Positions 10,844 to 22,199 of a stretch of DNA of 64,000 bases are shown piece by piece. Origin of the DNA: Okapia johnstoni. Taxonomy: Eukaryota > Chordata > Mammalia > Artiodactyla > Giraffidae. Numbering within the stretch: the first letter of the stretch is position 1; each line of letters starts with the position of its first letter. Under the pieces are notes generated by a model. The model made no database searches. It saw nothing but the letters and a program-made list of their open reading frames with translations, and had not been told where the DNA came from. The stretch lies in contig CM044317.1 of NCBI GenBank assembly GCA_024291935.2, positions 18,684,230 through 18,748,229 on the forward strand, given 5' to 3'. The translations under genes were made by a program, and so were the position numbers.

Positions 10844-12575
10844 CTACCAAAAAAATGTGTTAAGTTTTTTCTCTGTATAGTTTTATTAAAATAAAAACAA
10901 CTCTATCCCAATAGAAACGAATATATCAAATGAATCTGAACAATAAAGAAGCATTTATAGAGGAATTTGTGTGACTGTTCTCAGAGCTAGCTCATAAAGT
11001 ACTTAGAGAATATTGAATTAACATTGCTTTAATTAATTAATGAAACCTTGGTTATTAAATAGCATTTTGATTGCAGAGGATGTAGTCCAAACAAGCACGA
11101 GCTGCTTTGGAGTGTGAATTATGTACGGTAGGGAGACAATTTTGAATGGGCGAGTAAGGCCATATTTTCCATTGAAAATATTGTTTTTTTAATCTAAGTA
11201 GGGAAGATTTAAAAAATATTTACTTATTTTTCAATGGCTAGAATCATAAAAAGGATTGCATGTAAATGAAATTTGTACCTTTGACCAGTGCTCAGCTGCT
11301 CAACTGAGAATTTGCAAAATCTATCTTGTTGATGAAAATTCCCAAACAATCCCTATAAGATCTGAATTTCTATTAAAATATGTAAAACATGACCATTTTC
11401 ATTTGAACTCAGAAAGTTAAAAGTCCTTTGCATCTAAACATTTCATAATTACCTTAGGTATGGCACAAAGAATACATTATCTCACATATTGTTATTTGAA
11501 ATTGTTCAGTACTAACAATGTCAGGAATTAATTATATTTACTGCCTTTTGTGTAAACAAATTACTGATATGAATCATGCAGTTTGTGATTCTTCACTTTG
11601 TGAACAAAATGTAAATGCTAATAAGTACCATTTCTGAGAGTTCTTTGCAAATAAAGACAATAGAGTTCAACCTAGCCATTACGGCAATTTTGTGTTTTGA
11701 AAATTGTACTGTGTTCTAAAAGTACTTCTGTTAAATGAATTACTGCATCAAATAAATGTGCCATATTTAAAATGAAACCCAGACTAGCATCTTCTACAAA
11801 GAGGTTTTTAGAAATAGATATTCTTAAGTAAGCAATTTAACTGGAAAATGCAGGAACTCAATTCTCAGCTCCAATCTCAGGGATGCACCATGTTTAAAAG
11901 CCACAGGTAGGAACTTTACTGGTGGTCAGGGGTTAAGACACTGCCTTCTAATGCAAGGGGTACAGGTTCAACCCCTGGTTGGGGAGCTAAGATCCCACGT
12001 CTCGTGGCCAAAAAAACAAAAAATAAAACAGAAGTAATATTGAAACAAAATCAATAAAGATTTTAAAAATGATTCACATAAAAAAAATCTTTTAAAAAAA
12101 GTCACAGGTAAATGAAGGGTGAGAGAGATTTTTGCCGAAATATCTTGGGGTACAGATATAAGAGGGATTCAATTCTTACCTCGTAACATCTCTTAAAAAT
12201 TTATCTTTCCTATAATCTCTAAATAACAACAGCTCACAATTTCGTGGGGGCTTCTCATTTCCTAAACCAACATTTCTAAATACCTGGTTACCAAGTCTCT
12301 CGAAATCTATTAGCTAGCTTATTCTATCCCTTTCATTCTTATGAATTTTTGGTCATTTCACTCCTCCCATTTACTTAAATGCAGTTCACCAAAGCTCAGG
12401 ACTAAAGACCTGGAGAGAGACAGGTAGGATGAGGGGAGTCAAGGTGGACAATGACAAAATTTCTCTTTTTAATGGAGGCTGTGGAGAAGAGTGAGCACGT
12501 GCACATGTTAACAAATCCTATTCCACTTGCAATCAAAAACCAAACTGAAGTCTAGCCACATTCAAGTCTACTTAC
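10844..12575 (-). other. ADGB: ADGB intron 2
   Basis: 1.7 kb. The only recognised repeat is a CHR-type SINE at 11908-12095. The rest (10844-11907 and 12096-12575) shows nothing I can name. Confidence 0.9.
11908..12095 (+). mobile_element. CHR-type tRNA-derived SINE
   Basis: TTTACTGGTGGTCAGGGGTTAAGAC, the B-box-like GTTCAACCCCTGGTTGGGG, then AGCTAAGATCCCACGTC and an A-rich tail. This is the cetartiodactyl CHR pattern, not Bov-tA. Confidence 0.8.
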
Positions 12576-12732
12576 AAGTACAGGGCTCTTCCCCATTTTG
12601 TCCTTTTCTTTCGCACCTTTGCCAGCATCCCACTTTTCGGCATTTATGTCTGCTTCGCTCCATTCTGGCCAGATTGGAAATTTCCCCTTCTTCTGTTCAG
12701 ACGGTTGTACATTACTGCCAAAAGGGTACTGA
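12576..12732 (-). CDS. ADGB: ADGB exon 2
   Basis: Seen: 157 bp on the minus strand, preceded by a pyrimidine tract ending CTCTAG and followed by GTAAGTAG, a near-consensus donor. It completes Asp25 and encodes residues 26-77. Recognisable pieces are Y-P-F-G-S-N-V-Q, then E-Q-K-K-G-K-F-P-I-W-P-E-W-S-E-A-D-I-N, then E-K-W-D-A-G-K-G-A-K-E-K-D-K, matching the charged, tryptophan-rich androglobin N-terminus. Compared with human (from memory) the stretch after N-V-Q is two residues shorter. A second possible acceptor, CAG four bases downstream, is rejected because only CTCTAG preserves frame with exon 1. An apparent plus-strand open frame over this stretch is an antisense shadow. No known catalytic motif lies in this exon. 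Confidence 0.95.
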
Positions 12733-12951
12733 CTAGAGACAGAGAGGGGAGGTGGTTTGAATTTAAATCTCTGAGATTTGAAATACTAGCTAATTTCATG
12801 AAATAAATTTAATTATCTTATTAGCAAACATATTACGCATATTTTCAATACAGTCATACCTATAGATAGACAACTTCAACATGTTAGGGTTTTAAAGACT
12901 GAAATACCACAAACAGATTATTCTGTAAGCAAATTTTGAGCATTAGCTCCT

Positions 12952-13082
12952 ATATAGCATCACGGACTCAATGGACATGAATTTGAGCAAACTCTAAGAG
13001 ATAGAGAAGGCCAGGGGAGCCTGGTGTGCTGCAGTCGATAGAGTTGCAGAGTCAGATACGACTTAGCATCTGATCAACAACA
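12952..13082 (+). mobile_element. BovB/Bov-A 3' end fragment
   Basis: GCATCACGGACTCAATGGAC through GTGTGCTGCAGTC to TACGACTTAGCATCTGA and an AACAAC tail. Diverged. Confidence 0.75.
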
Positions 13083-13147
13083 AGTCCTTACTTTCTGAGG
13101 CAGGACATTCATCATCAGCATAAAGGGGAATAACAATGAAGGGGAAT

Positions 13148-13357
13148 GATGGTGGTTTAGTTGCTAAGTCATGTCTGACTCTTGCAACCCCATGGACTCC
13201 CACCAGGCTCCTCTCTCCATGGGATTTCCCAGGCAAGAATACTGGAGTGGGTTGCCATTTCCTTCTCCAGGTAAGCTTCCCAATCCAGGGATCAAATCCA
13301 GGTCTCCTGCATTGGCAGGCAGATTCTTTATTGACTGAGCCACGAGGGAAGCCTATC
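13148..13357 (-). mobile_element. Bov-tA SINE, antisense
   Basis: Complete reverse-oriented copy from AGTCATGTCTGACTC to CGAGGGAAGCC. AAGGGGAAT flanks it at 13139-13147 and 13358-13366. Confidence 0.93.
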
Positions 13358-13559
13358 AAGGGGAATTTTTATATATAATTCATACCCCCCAAAATTCTTT
13401 ACTTGTATAATAGTAATACATTAGCTATAGTAATAGCTTTCTGAAGAAGAGTGCAACTATAATTTGGATTTTTCCCAATATAAAAAGTCCACTATGGTCA
13501 TCATTTTAAAAGAAAATTTAGAAATACACATCAGATAAATAAGAAAGGCATACTCACAT

Positions 13560-14000
13560 CATTCTAGAAACCACATCATTAAAAATTATTCATCCCCTCA
13601 GGTTAATGTACAAGGATATACATCTCTTTAAAAATGACATTATTCATCATGTTCTGTTTTACAGATTGCTTTTGTCCACTTATCAGTACACTGTTGATAG
13701 TTTCCATGCAAATAAGTGTTTACATATCTAAATACTAATTTAATGATTGCATACTATTCCATTGTATGATATATTGTCTTTCATTTAACTAATTTTCTAT
13801 ATTTGGAAATTTGAGGCTTTTAATTTTTAAATTATTCCCAATAATTAGCAAGACTGTGATGGCTGCCCTTTTGCCAAATCTTTGCATACATTATCATTTC
13901 CTTAGGACAAATTTTAATAAGGAAACTTACTGCATCAAAATACTTGCATGTTTAAAATTTGTGGTATATATTTTGACTAATTTTCTACAGGAAATTTGGA
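13560..14000 (-). mobile_element. Old L1 (L1M-like) fragment, antisense
   Basis: Contains the reverse-L1 pattern GCATACTATTCCATTGTATG followed by text resembling the 'nucleus of flanking 3' ORF2' region. Strongly diverged; assignment by pattern only. Confidence 0.4.
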
Positions 14001-14109
14001 CTTACACTCTCACCATTAGTATACTGGAGTTTTCCTATCTCTAAACCTCTGTTTTTGCTTTTTCTACATTTTAATGAATGGTAAAGTCTAAAAAAGGCAT
14101 CTCTAACTA

Positions 14110-14265
14110 TTTGAGTTTTAGCTACTTGTGAGGCTGGAACCCTGCTCTGGACCCTGGGATAAGCAGTGAACAAACCAGACTTAAACCTCTACTCTTATTG
14201 AGTTCAGACTCTAGCAGTGGAGACACATAATAAACAGTGTAAATTGAGTAAAATAAATAGTATTA
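14110..14265 (+). repeat. Ancient mammalian interspersed repeat fragment
   Basis: CTGGGATAAGCAGTGAACAA followed by TTGAGTTCAGACTCTAGCAG resembles an old repeat seen better at 48180-49150. I cannot name the family. Confidence 0.35.
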
Positions 14266-14317
14266 GTATAAAGTGAAAAACACTAAAAAGAATTATAAAA
14301 TAGGAAATGGAACATTT

Positions 14318-14500
14318 ACAGTTCAACTCTCACATCCATACATGACTACTGGAAAAACCATAGCCTTGACTAGACAGACCTTGGTCAGCAAAGTGATGTC
14401 TCTGCTTTTTAATAAACTACCTAGTTTTGTCATAGCTTTTCTTCCAAGGAGCAAGCGTCTTTTAATGTCATGGCTGCAGTTACCATCTGCAATTTGGGAT
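14318..14500 (-). mobile_element. BovB internal fragment, antisense
   Basis: Matches only the region around the peptide C-E-S-W to H-E-I-K; both the 3' tail and the 5' part are absent. No flanking direct repeat was seen. Confidence 0.85.
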
Positions 14501-15960
14501 GATGCAGATGAACCCACTCTTTATGTTAGTTAAAGTTAGTAATCAGCACTAGTTCTCTGTATCAGTCTCTCTGTGCTTGGGAGCGTTTCTTTTCCTCTGG
14601 GGATCAAGCTCTTACCTTATATCTTTTTAAACAAAAGGTTCCACTTTCATAAACTGATAAGCCTTCCCTGGCAATCTAGCTGTCATTCTGACTTTCAGCT
14701 CCCTTCTTATTTCTGGATCCTGAGTATTTTTATTTCTTTATGCATGTGTTTCTAGGTGTTATTATTTTTACAAATTGGAATCCACCATCTTGCTGGAAAA
14801 GAAAGTCTGATAATACATACATTGTAAAGGGGTAGTTCTAAGTAGCATGTAAGAAAATATGAAAAGGATGACTACAATAGTTATCAGGGAAAGGGGGCAA
14901 CTTTTCACAATATTAATTTAAAAAATCAAGGTATAAATTAGTGTATTATAGTATCTCTGTTTTACTCAATGTTGGTACAACCTTACAGATAAAAAAGAAA
15001 TTGGCAATTTTTTATCCATTAAAACCATGGTAAAATTACCTCATTTTTAAAGTTTTTACCTCAAGTTCAAAACCCCTAAAAACTCATTTTGTAAAAGGAA
15101 GATTTAATTAAAAGAAAATAAGGTTCTATTGAGACTATGTTTTGCTTTCCTCTTCATTCTGTCAAGTGTAAGTAAATATAAACTGGCTCCCTCCCTTAAG
15201 CTGTTAAGCCTTATCGCTAATTGGCCTACTTTCCTTGTAACATGTCAAATTTATTTCCATCTATATTAAAGATCACTTAGAAAGAATCTCATTAGAGATA
15301 TTTTATACCAGCTCAGTAGCTCCCCTATTGTGCTAAACACACAATACAAGCAGTGGTCAAATACAGCCCAATGTCAAATATACCATAGACTTCGAATGAT
15401 TGCGTACAATTGTTGCTTTTGAAACTCTCAGCACAGTGTGCCTTTGAATATAATTGCCAGAATGTACCTACTGTTCTAGCATAGTTGGGATCCTTTAAAA
15501 TATTCAAAGCCCATTATTCTTGATTTCATCATTTCTGAGAATAAGATAATCCTTAAACACAAAAGTAACCCAGGACTTTTGAAGATTTAGGAACTGGTAC
15601 TTTTGGGAAATAAATTTTAAAAAATTGAAACATGCAAAGAAATCAAACCTGCCCCTGAAAAAATCAGGGGTATATGCAGAGTTACTCTATTCATATAGCA
15701 ATACACCCAATACTAGTAAATGATTTAATTAATTAGAATTACAAGTTGTATGGAAGATTTTGAAGGTAAGTATTTTCTATAGTTATATGAATAAATGCTT
15801 TCTTCTACACAGTTAATCTAAATATGCTATTGAGATAAGTGAACCATCCTGACCCTTTTAGGAGAGGCTAGCAATTTATAAGCAAAACATATCTGTGGAA
15901 ATTTATTGTTTTAAAAAATAAATTAGTAAAAGTCAGCAAGGATTGTTTATAATATAAAAT

Positions 15961-16002
15961 ATGCTCAGACACTCAGTCGTGTCCGACTCTTTGGGACCCC
16001 AT
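15961..16002 (-). mobile_element. Short Bov-A fragment, antisense
   Basis: ACTCAGTCGTGTCCGACTCT then TTGGGACCCCAT: only the last 40 bp of a SINE or BovB. Confidence 0.75.
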
Positions 16003-16379
16003 ATATATTCCAAATACCAAATGATATTCCAAAGGAAACCAATGTTTAGAGGGAAGAAAATTCTAGAAAGCCAGGCAAGGGACTGGTTTCCAGAACAGAA
16101 ATACAAAATGTAAAGGTTCTTCTGGGGAAAGAGAGCAAACACAAAAGAAGCAAATTTATAACAGAGGGCCAAGTCAGACATCTGACATGAAAATGATATA
16201 TAAAGTGGACAGCACATACAAAGGTGTTAAATTAATTATATATTTCATTACTAAAATGAATTGATCACGATCGAAAGTTATTAAAAATGTGAGTGGCTGG
16301 TTGCAGAGTGTGAGGGATGGGCAAAATGGACGTAAATGATCAAAAAGTGCAAACTTTCTATAAAAAGTAAATGTCATGA

Positions 16380-16622
16380 CCATGTAATGATTAACATAGT
16401 GACTGTAGTTAATAATACATTGTTGTAGCTTTGAAATTTACTAAAAAGTAGATCTTAAAAATTCACATCACAAGGAAAAATATGTGCAACTATGTACCAT
16501 GACATGTTAACTAGACTTACTGTGGTGATCATTCACGATGTATACAAATATCAAATCATTATGTTCATAGCTGAAATTAATATAATATTATATGTCAGTC
16601 ATATCTCAATTTTTAAAAAAAG
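16380..16622 (+). mobile_element. L1MA/MB-type 3' end
   Basis: AGTGACTGTAGTTAATAATAC, GTAGATCTTAAAAATTCACA, CTGTGGTGATCATTCACGAT and a final CTCAATTTTTAAAAA follow the old L1 3' UTR order. Confidence 0.65.
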
Positions 16623-16810
16623 TTAATGGACTAATTACAGAAAGAACTTCTAGTGGTGGTTTGGGGGCTGGAATAGTGTAATCCACAAGCAAGTACTGGG
16701 AACTGGAATTGAGTAAGCTTAAAAGTTTATTTTTATAAAAAAGCTGAATTCACCCTGCAAATGTCAGGAGACCAGAAATAGGCTTCTTGAATGAGCAAGT
16801 GGCTAGAGTG

Positions 16811-17022
16811 GGCTTCCCTGGTGGCTCAGTGGTGAAGAACATGTCTGCCAATGCAGAAGACATGGGTTCGATCCCTGGGTCAGGAAGATCCCCTGGAGGA
16901 GGAAATGACAACCCACTCCAGTATTCTTGCCTGGAGAATCCCATGGACAGAGGAACGTGGTGGGCGACAGCCCATAGGGTTACAGAGAATCGGACACAAC
17001 TGAGCAACTGAGCATGCAGGCA
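16811..17022 (+). mobile_element. Bov-tA SINE
   Basis: Complete copy starting GGCTTCCCTGGTGGCTCAG. Flanked by CAAGTGGCTAGAGT at 16796-16809 and CAAGTGGGTAGAGT at 17023-17036 (one mismatch). Confidence 0.92.
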
Positions 17023-17399
17023 CAAGTGGGTAGAGTATTCATGAGCTCCTAGCTTTCCACTAAGTCTGGAATAACTCCCCTACAGTTTATGGTGTAAGAG
17101 GCAATGCATCAATTTCCTGTGATTCCACAAGGAAATAGGCTGGCCAAAAGGGAAAAAATGGGGGTGGAGTGGCTCTCTACCTCTATGGATAGGGTACTAG
17201 GAATAGCACTTCATGCATGGGAGGAAAGTCTCCCCATGATAATACTTGACTGGAAGCAAGGGTGTTGTAAAAATGCTCCCACTGATCAAAAAAGAAAACT
17301 ATTCTTCAGGGAGTTCAGAAAAGCAGCTACTTGCCAACTGATGGAAAGTAGTTTAATAATGTAGCAACTATCCTGTCCTTTTCACTAGAGCATCCCTGC

Positions 17400-18560
17400 A
17401 AAATGTCAGAATGGGTAAGAAGAGACTCATCCTAAAAGCCATCCAAACCTAATGGCAGAAAATACCATGCATGAGCTTAAAATATCTACAAAATATGAAC
17501 ATTACAAAAAAAAAAAGAAAGAAGGAAACTTTAAACTCAAAGGACAGTCAGGAAATCACACTCAAGGAAAGATAAATACTGTAGCAGACTTAAAAGATAT
17601 TTAAAATGAATATGTTTAGAATTACCAAAGAGATAAAGGAAGAAATGTTTCTGCTTTACAATGAGAACAAGAAGATACTAAACAAGCAAACAAAAAATAA
17701 GACCAGTATAAAAAAAAGACATTGGAAAATTTTAGCAATGAAAACTTCAGATATTGAAAGAGCAGACTAAATAAAGCTGAAGAGGACTAATGATTTAGAA
17801 GGTAAAATTAAAAAAAAAATCAAGTTCTTTCATAGATAGATAAAGAGAAAATGTGAAATGACAAGTAGATAGATCATTCTCAGAAGGATGAAATGGTTAA
17901 AATGGTGGTGGGGGGTGGGAGGGGGTTTAGGAGAAATATTTTATGATATTACTGCTGAAAAATGCTCAGAATTGAGAAAGCATGTCTTCAGATTGGAAAA
18001 AGCACATCAACCAATAATAAGCACAAGTGGGAGGTCAGGAAATGGAATTCTGAATCTAGGTTTATCAGCTGGAAATTATAGGCCAATGCTGAAAATAAAA
18101 ATCTGAAGAATTGAGCAGTTACCTAAAAATAAAGTACAATCAAATTGACAACACATAGTAGACAGTATAAAGCAGTGAAGTGATATCTTCTAAGCTGAGG
18201 TAAAATAACTGTCAACCTTGGAATTAAGACCCAGTTAAGCTCTTAGTCAAAAGTGAGATAGAAACATTTATTTTAAATTAGATAAAAACATTTTTAAAAT
18301 GTGAATTTACCATAACAAATTCTTTCCCCCTCCCCCCCCCAAAAAATAATGAAGGATTTATCTTCAGGAAAATAGACATGAATCTAGAATTAAAGTGCGG
18401 AATACAAGTTTGCAATGGTAAATAAATGAATCACTGTAACATTTTGGTAAAATCCTAAAAATTTATTTCATGTAAACAAATAATGATAATAATGACTTCA
18501 TGCTTTTGAAAGTATCCAAAATAAAAGAGATGGGAAAGGGAGGGAATTCGGACAGACACC
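17400..18560 (+). mobile_element. Old L1/HAL1-like fragment
   Basis: A-rich sequence with diverged L1 traits (many AAGAxATTAAA-type codons, and CTTGGAATTAAGACCCAGTT late). No intact frame. Includes a C11 run near 18330. Assignment tentative. Confidence 0.4.
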
Positions 18561-18651
18561 AGTGTGCCTAAATTTTCTTTAGGAATAATACTAACTGTGG
18601 ACTTTGTAGGAAAATACTTAAAAATGAGTGTATTTTAAAAGATCAAGGATT

Positions 18652-18752
18652 GCTGGGATTTCCCCGGAGGTCCAGTGGTTAGGACTCTGCCTTCCCCTGG
18701 TAGGAGAATTAAGATCCTACATGCCATGCAGTGTGGAAAAAAAAAACAAATT
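18652..18752 (+). mobile_element. CHR-type SINE, short
   Basis: GATTTCCCCGGAGGTCCAGT, GGTTAGGACTCTGCC, GAATTAAGATCCTACATGCC and an A10 tail; the B-box segment is deleted. Confidence 0.75.
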
Positions 18753-18756
18753 GAGG

Positions 18757-19121
18757 AATGTCTTAGTCAATTTGGGCTGCTATAACATCATACCATAGAA
18801 TCAGGGGTTTATAAACAATAGAAATATGTTTTTCACAGTTCTGGAGTCTAGAAGTCTGACATCATGGAGCCAGCATGGTCAGATTTTGATGAGAGCCTTC
18901 TTGTGTTTTACAGATGACTGACTTTTCACTGTGTCCTCATATGGAGCAAAGAGGTAGATAACTCTCTGGCCTCTTCTTATAAGGGCACTAATCCCAAGCA
19001 TGAGGGCTTCACACTTATGACCGTATTACTTCCCAAAGCCTCACCTCCAAATACCATCAAATGGGATAAGGATTTCAACAAATGAATTTTGGGGTACACA
19101 GACATTCAGCCTATTGCAAGG
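18757..19121 (-). mobile_element. MLT1-type LTR (ERVL-MaLR), antisense
   Basis: Reverse order of the MLT1 LTR: TTAGTCAATTTGGGCTGCTA at the left, TTCTGGAGTCTAGAAGTCTG, CACTGTGTCCTCATATGG, ACCTCCAAATACCATCA and a final ACAGACATTCAGCCTATTGC. An old solo LTR with no retroviral genes beside it. Confidence 0.8.
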
Positions 19122-19379
19122 GATATTTCAAGAAATAAAATATAAAACTTCCAAACTAAGAAGAGAACAGAAGGAGTAGATCTGACATTAGGGAACAACT
19201 CACTATGCTTTGGGCAGAAGGGAAATAGGAAATACAGAATTTTAAAAACTAAGGTCAAATGAACAGATATGACTGGAGACTAAAACATTTTAGGAAAAAA
19301 CACTATTTCAGAATGAGAAAGGAATCTCAACCAACAGCTCGCTTATTTTTAACTCACATTTATTAACACCTGCTGTATG

Positions 19380-19900
19380 ACAAGCATTAGATGATGGGAT
19401 TACAGACATGGAAATATATATCTGTGTTCTTGAGTTTATTTTGTAAGGCAAGCAGGTAAACAGAGAATTTCGGAATAATGTGGTATGTGCAGAGATGGAA
19501 GTATTGACAGGTGGTAAAGAAGGGGTATTGTGCCCAATATGCGGCAATTAGGAGAAACTTCCTGCCATAAATAGCATCTAAACTGTTTTGAAAGAGAACT
19601 ACAAATTTTCCAGATTGAAAAAGGAGAAAGGACATCACTGTGAAAGGAAAACAGCATACAAGACAGAGGCAAGAAATAGCAGTGTGGGTTTAGAGAATTA
19701 CGGACTCTTGAGTATCTGTGTGAGCATATAGCACAAGGCGAGGGGAAATCAGGTGGCAGAGAAACACAGGTAGGCAGGCTGCCTCCATTAAGGATTTTGG
19801 TGAGGCACTTGAACCTTATTTTGTAGTTATTGGTGACTTGGCCCACTATACCAAGAACATGCTTTATTTTTAGAGACATATTATTTAGCATTTACTCATA
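19380..19900 (+). repeat. Ancient mammalian interspersed repeat fragment
   Basis: Purine-rich text with AGGATTTTGGTGAGGCACTTGA-like order, resembling the same unnamed family as 48180-49150. Confidence 0.35.
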
Positions 19901-20097
19901 ACAGACCACTGTTTAAGACAGGAAGTTTAAGGAAGACTGAAGCTGCAATACAGCTCAAAAGTGAGCACAATATAATAATTATGAACGTCTTTTTTTTGAG
20001 ATAATCTTCATAAGATCTGGAAGTTGCATTCTTTTAATTAAAACTTCTGTATCATGATGTCTCCATTACATCAAAAACCAATGTTAAAAAATATAAC

Positions 20098-20280
20098 ATC
20101 TTTGTGACACAATGGACTGTAGTGCACCAGGCTCTTCTGTCCATGGAATTTTCCAAGTAAGAATACTGGAGTGGGTTGCCATTTCCTCCTCCAGGGATCT
20201 TCCTGACCCAGGGATCGAACTCGTGTCTCTTGCGTCTACTGCATTTGCAGGCAGATTCTTTACCAGTGTGCCCCTATGAA
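20098..20280 (-). mobile_element. Bov-tA SINE, antisense, partial
   Basis: Body from TGGACTGTAGTGCACCAGG to AGGCAGATTCTTTACC. Abuts the long BovB with about 100 bp between. Confidence 0.85.
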
Positions 20281-20378
20281 GCAATATACACTGGCAATTA
20301 TAGTAAATTTGGAATTTTATTTTAAAGTAAAGAATTCTATTCACATTTACAATATATTACTTGTGGATACATCTCTAT

Positions 20379-22154
20379 CAGTTCAGTTCAGTCGCTCAGT
20401 CATGACTGACTCTTTGCAACCCCATGAACCACAGCATGCCAGGCCTCCCTGTCCATCACCAGCTCCTGGAGTCTACCAAAACTCATGTCCATTGAGTCAG
20501 TGATGCCATCCAACCATCTCATCCTCTGTCGTCCCCTTCTCCTCCTGCCCTCAATCTTTCCCAGCATCAGGGTCTTTTCAAATGAGTCAGCTCTTTGCAT
20601 CAGGTGGCCAAAGGATTGGAGTTTCAGCTTCAACATCAGTCCTTCCAATGAACACCCAGGACTGATCTCCTTTAGGATGGACTGGTTGGATCTCCTTGCA
20701 GTCCAAGGGACTCTCAAGAGTCTTCTCCAACACCACAGTTCAAAAGCATCAATTCTTCAGTGCTCAGCTTTCTTTATAGTCCAACTCTCACATCCATACC
20801 TGACCACTGGAAAAACCATAGCCTTGACTAGACGGACCTTTGTTGACAAAGGGATGTCTCTGCTTTTTAATATGCTATCTAGGTTGGCCATAACCTTCCT
20901 TCCAAGGAGTAAGTGTCTTTTAATTTCATGGCTGAAATCACCATCAGCATTGATTTTGGAGCCCCCCAAAATAAAGTCAGCCATTGTTTCCACTGTTTCC
21001 CCATCTATTTCCATGAAGTGATGGGACCAGATGCCATGATCTTAGTTTTCTGAATGTTGAGCTTTAAGCCAACTTTTTTATTCTCCTCTTTCACTTTCAT
21101 CAAGAGGCTCTTTAGTTCTTCTTCACTTTCTGCCATAAGAGTGTGTCATCTGCATATCAGAGGTTATTGATATTTTTCCTGGAAATCTTGATCTCAGCTT
21201 GTGCTTCCTCTAACCCAGCATTTCTCATGATGAACTCTGCATATAAGTTAAATAAACAGGGTGACAATATACAGCCTTGATGTACTCCTTTTCTTATTTG
21301 GAACCAGTCTGTTGTTCCATGTCTAGTTCCAACTGTTGCTTCCTGATCTGCATACAGGTTTCTCCAGAGGCAGGTCAGGTGGTCTGGTATTCCCATCTCT
21401 TTCAGAATTTTCCACAGTTTATTGTGATCCATGCAGTCAAAGGCTTTGGCATAGTCAATAAAGCAGAAATAGATGTTTTTCTGGAATTCTCTTGCTTTTT
21501 CTATGATACAACGGATGTTGGCAGTTTGATCTTTGGTTCCTCTACCTTTTCGAAATCCAGCTTGAACATCTGGAATTTCTCAGTTCACATACCATTGAAG
21601 CCTACTTTGGGGAATTTTGTACATTACTTTCCTAGTGTGTGAGATGAGTGCAATTGTGCGGTAGTTTGGGCATTCTTTGGTATTGCCTTTCTTTGGGATT
21701 GGTATGAAAATTGACCTTTTCCAATCCTGTGGCCACTGCTGAGTTTTCCAAATTTGCTGGCATATTGAGTGTGGCACTTTCACAGCATCATCTTTTAGAA
21801 TTTGGAATAGCTCAACTGGAATTCCATCACCTCCACTAGCTTTGTTCGTAGTGATGCTTCCTAAGGCCCACTTGACTTCACATTCCAGGATGTCTGGCTC
21901 TAGGTGAGTGATCACACCATCATGATTATCTGGGTCATGAAGATCTTTTTTGTACAGTTCTTCTGTGTATTTTGCCACCTCTTCTTCATATCTTCTGCTT
22001 CATATCTTCTGCTTCATGTCTTCTGCTTCTTAGGTCCATACCATTTCTGTCCTTTATTGAGCCCATCTTTGCATGAAATGTTCCCTTGTTATCTCTAATT
22101 TTCTTGAAGAGATGTCTAGTCTTTCCCTTTCTATTGTTTTCCTCTATTTCTTTG
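20379..22154 (-). mobile_element. BovB LINE, 1.78 kb, antisense
   Basis: Longest BovB here. Read on the minus strand it holds part of the reverse transcriptase: Y-T-E-E-L-Y-K-K-D-L-H, N-K-A-S-G-G-D-G-I-P-V-E-L-F, G-V-H-Q-G-C-I-L-S-P-C-L-F-N, down to the [12 protein letters not shown] end and the GAACT tail. Frameshifts break it (a base loss near the Y-A-D-D site, an extra 28 bp near 22000), so it is dead. CATCTCTAT flanks it at 20370-20378 and 22155-22163. Confidence 0.95.
21985..22026. repeat. Three 14-bp tandem copies inside BovB
   Basis: TTCATATCTTCTGC twice, then TTCATGTCTTCTGC. Other BovB copies (38600 region) have a single unit; 28 extra bp shift the frame. Confidence 0.9.
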
Positions 22155-22199
22155 CATCTCTATAAATACTGCTTTAAAACTTCTCATCTTAATAGTCAA

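Noticed and set aside
12527..12736. 69-codon plus-strand open frame
   Set aside because: Antisense shadow of ADGB exon 2.
16811..16900. tRNA-like A and B boxes (GTGGCTCAGTGG, GGTTCGATCCCTGG)
   Set aside because: Belong to the tRNA-derived head of Bov-tA SINEs; no cloverleaf with a proper anticodon arm, so not a tRNA gene. The same holds for all other SINE heads here.
20485..21021. 178-codon open frame on the plus strand
   Set aside because: It is the non-coding strand of the BovB at 20379-22154.
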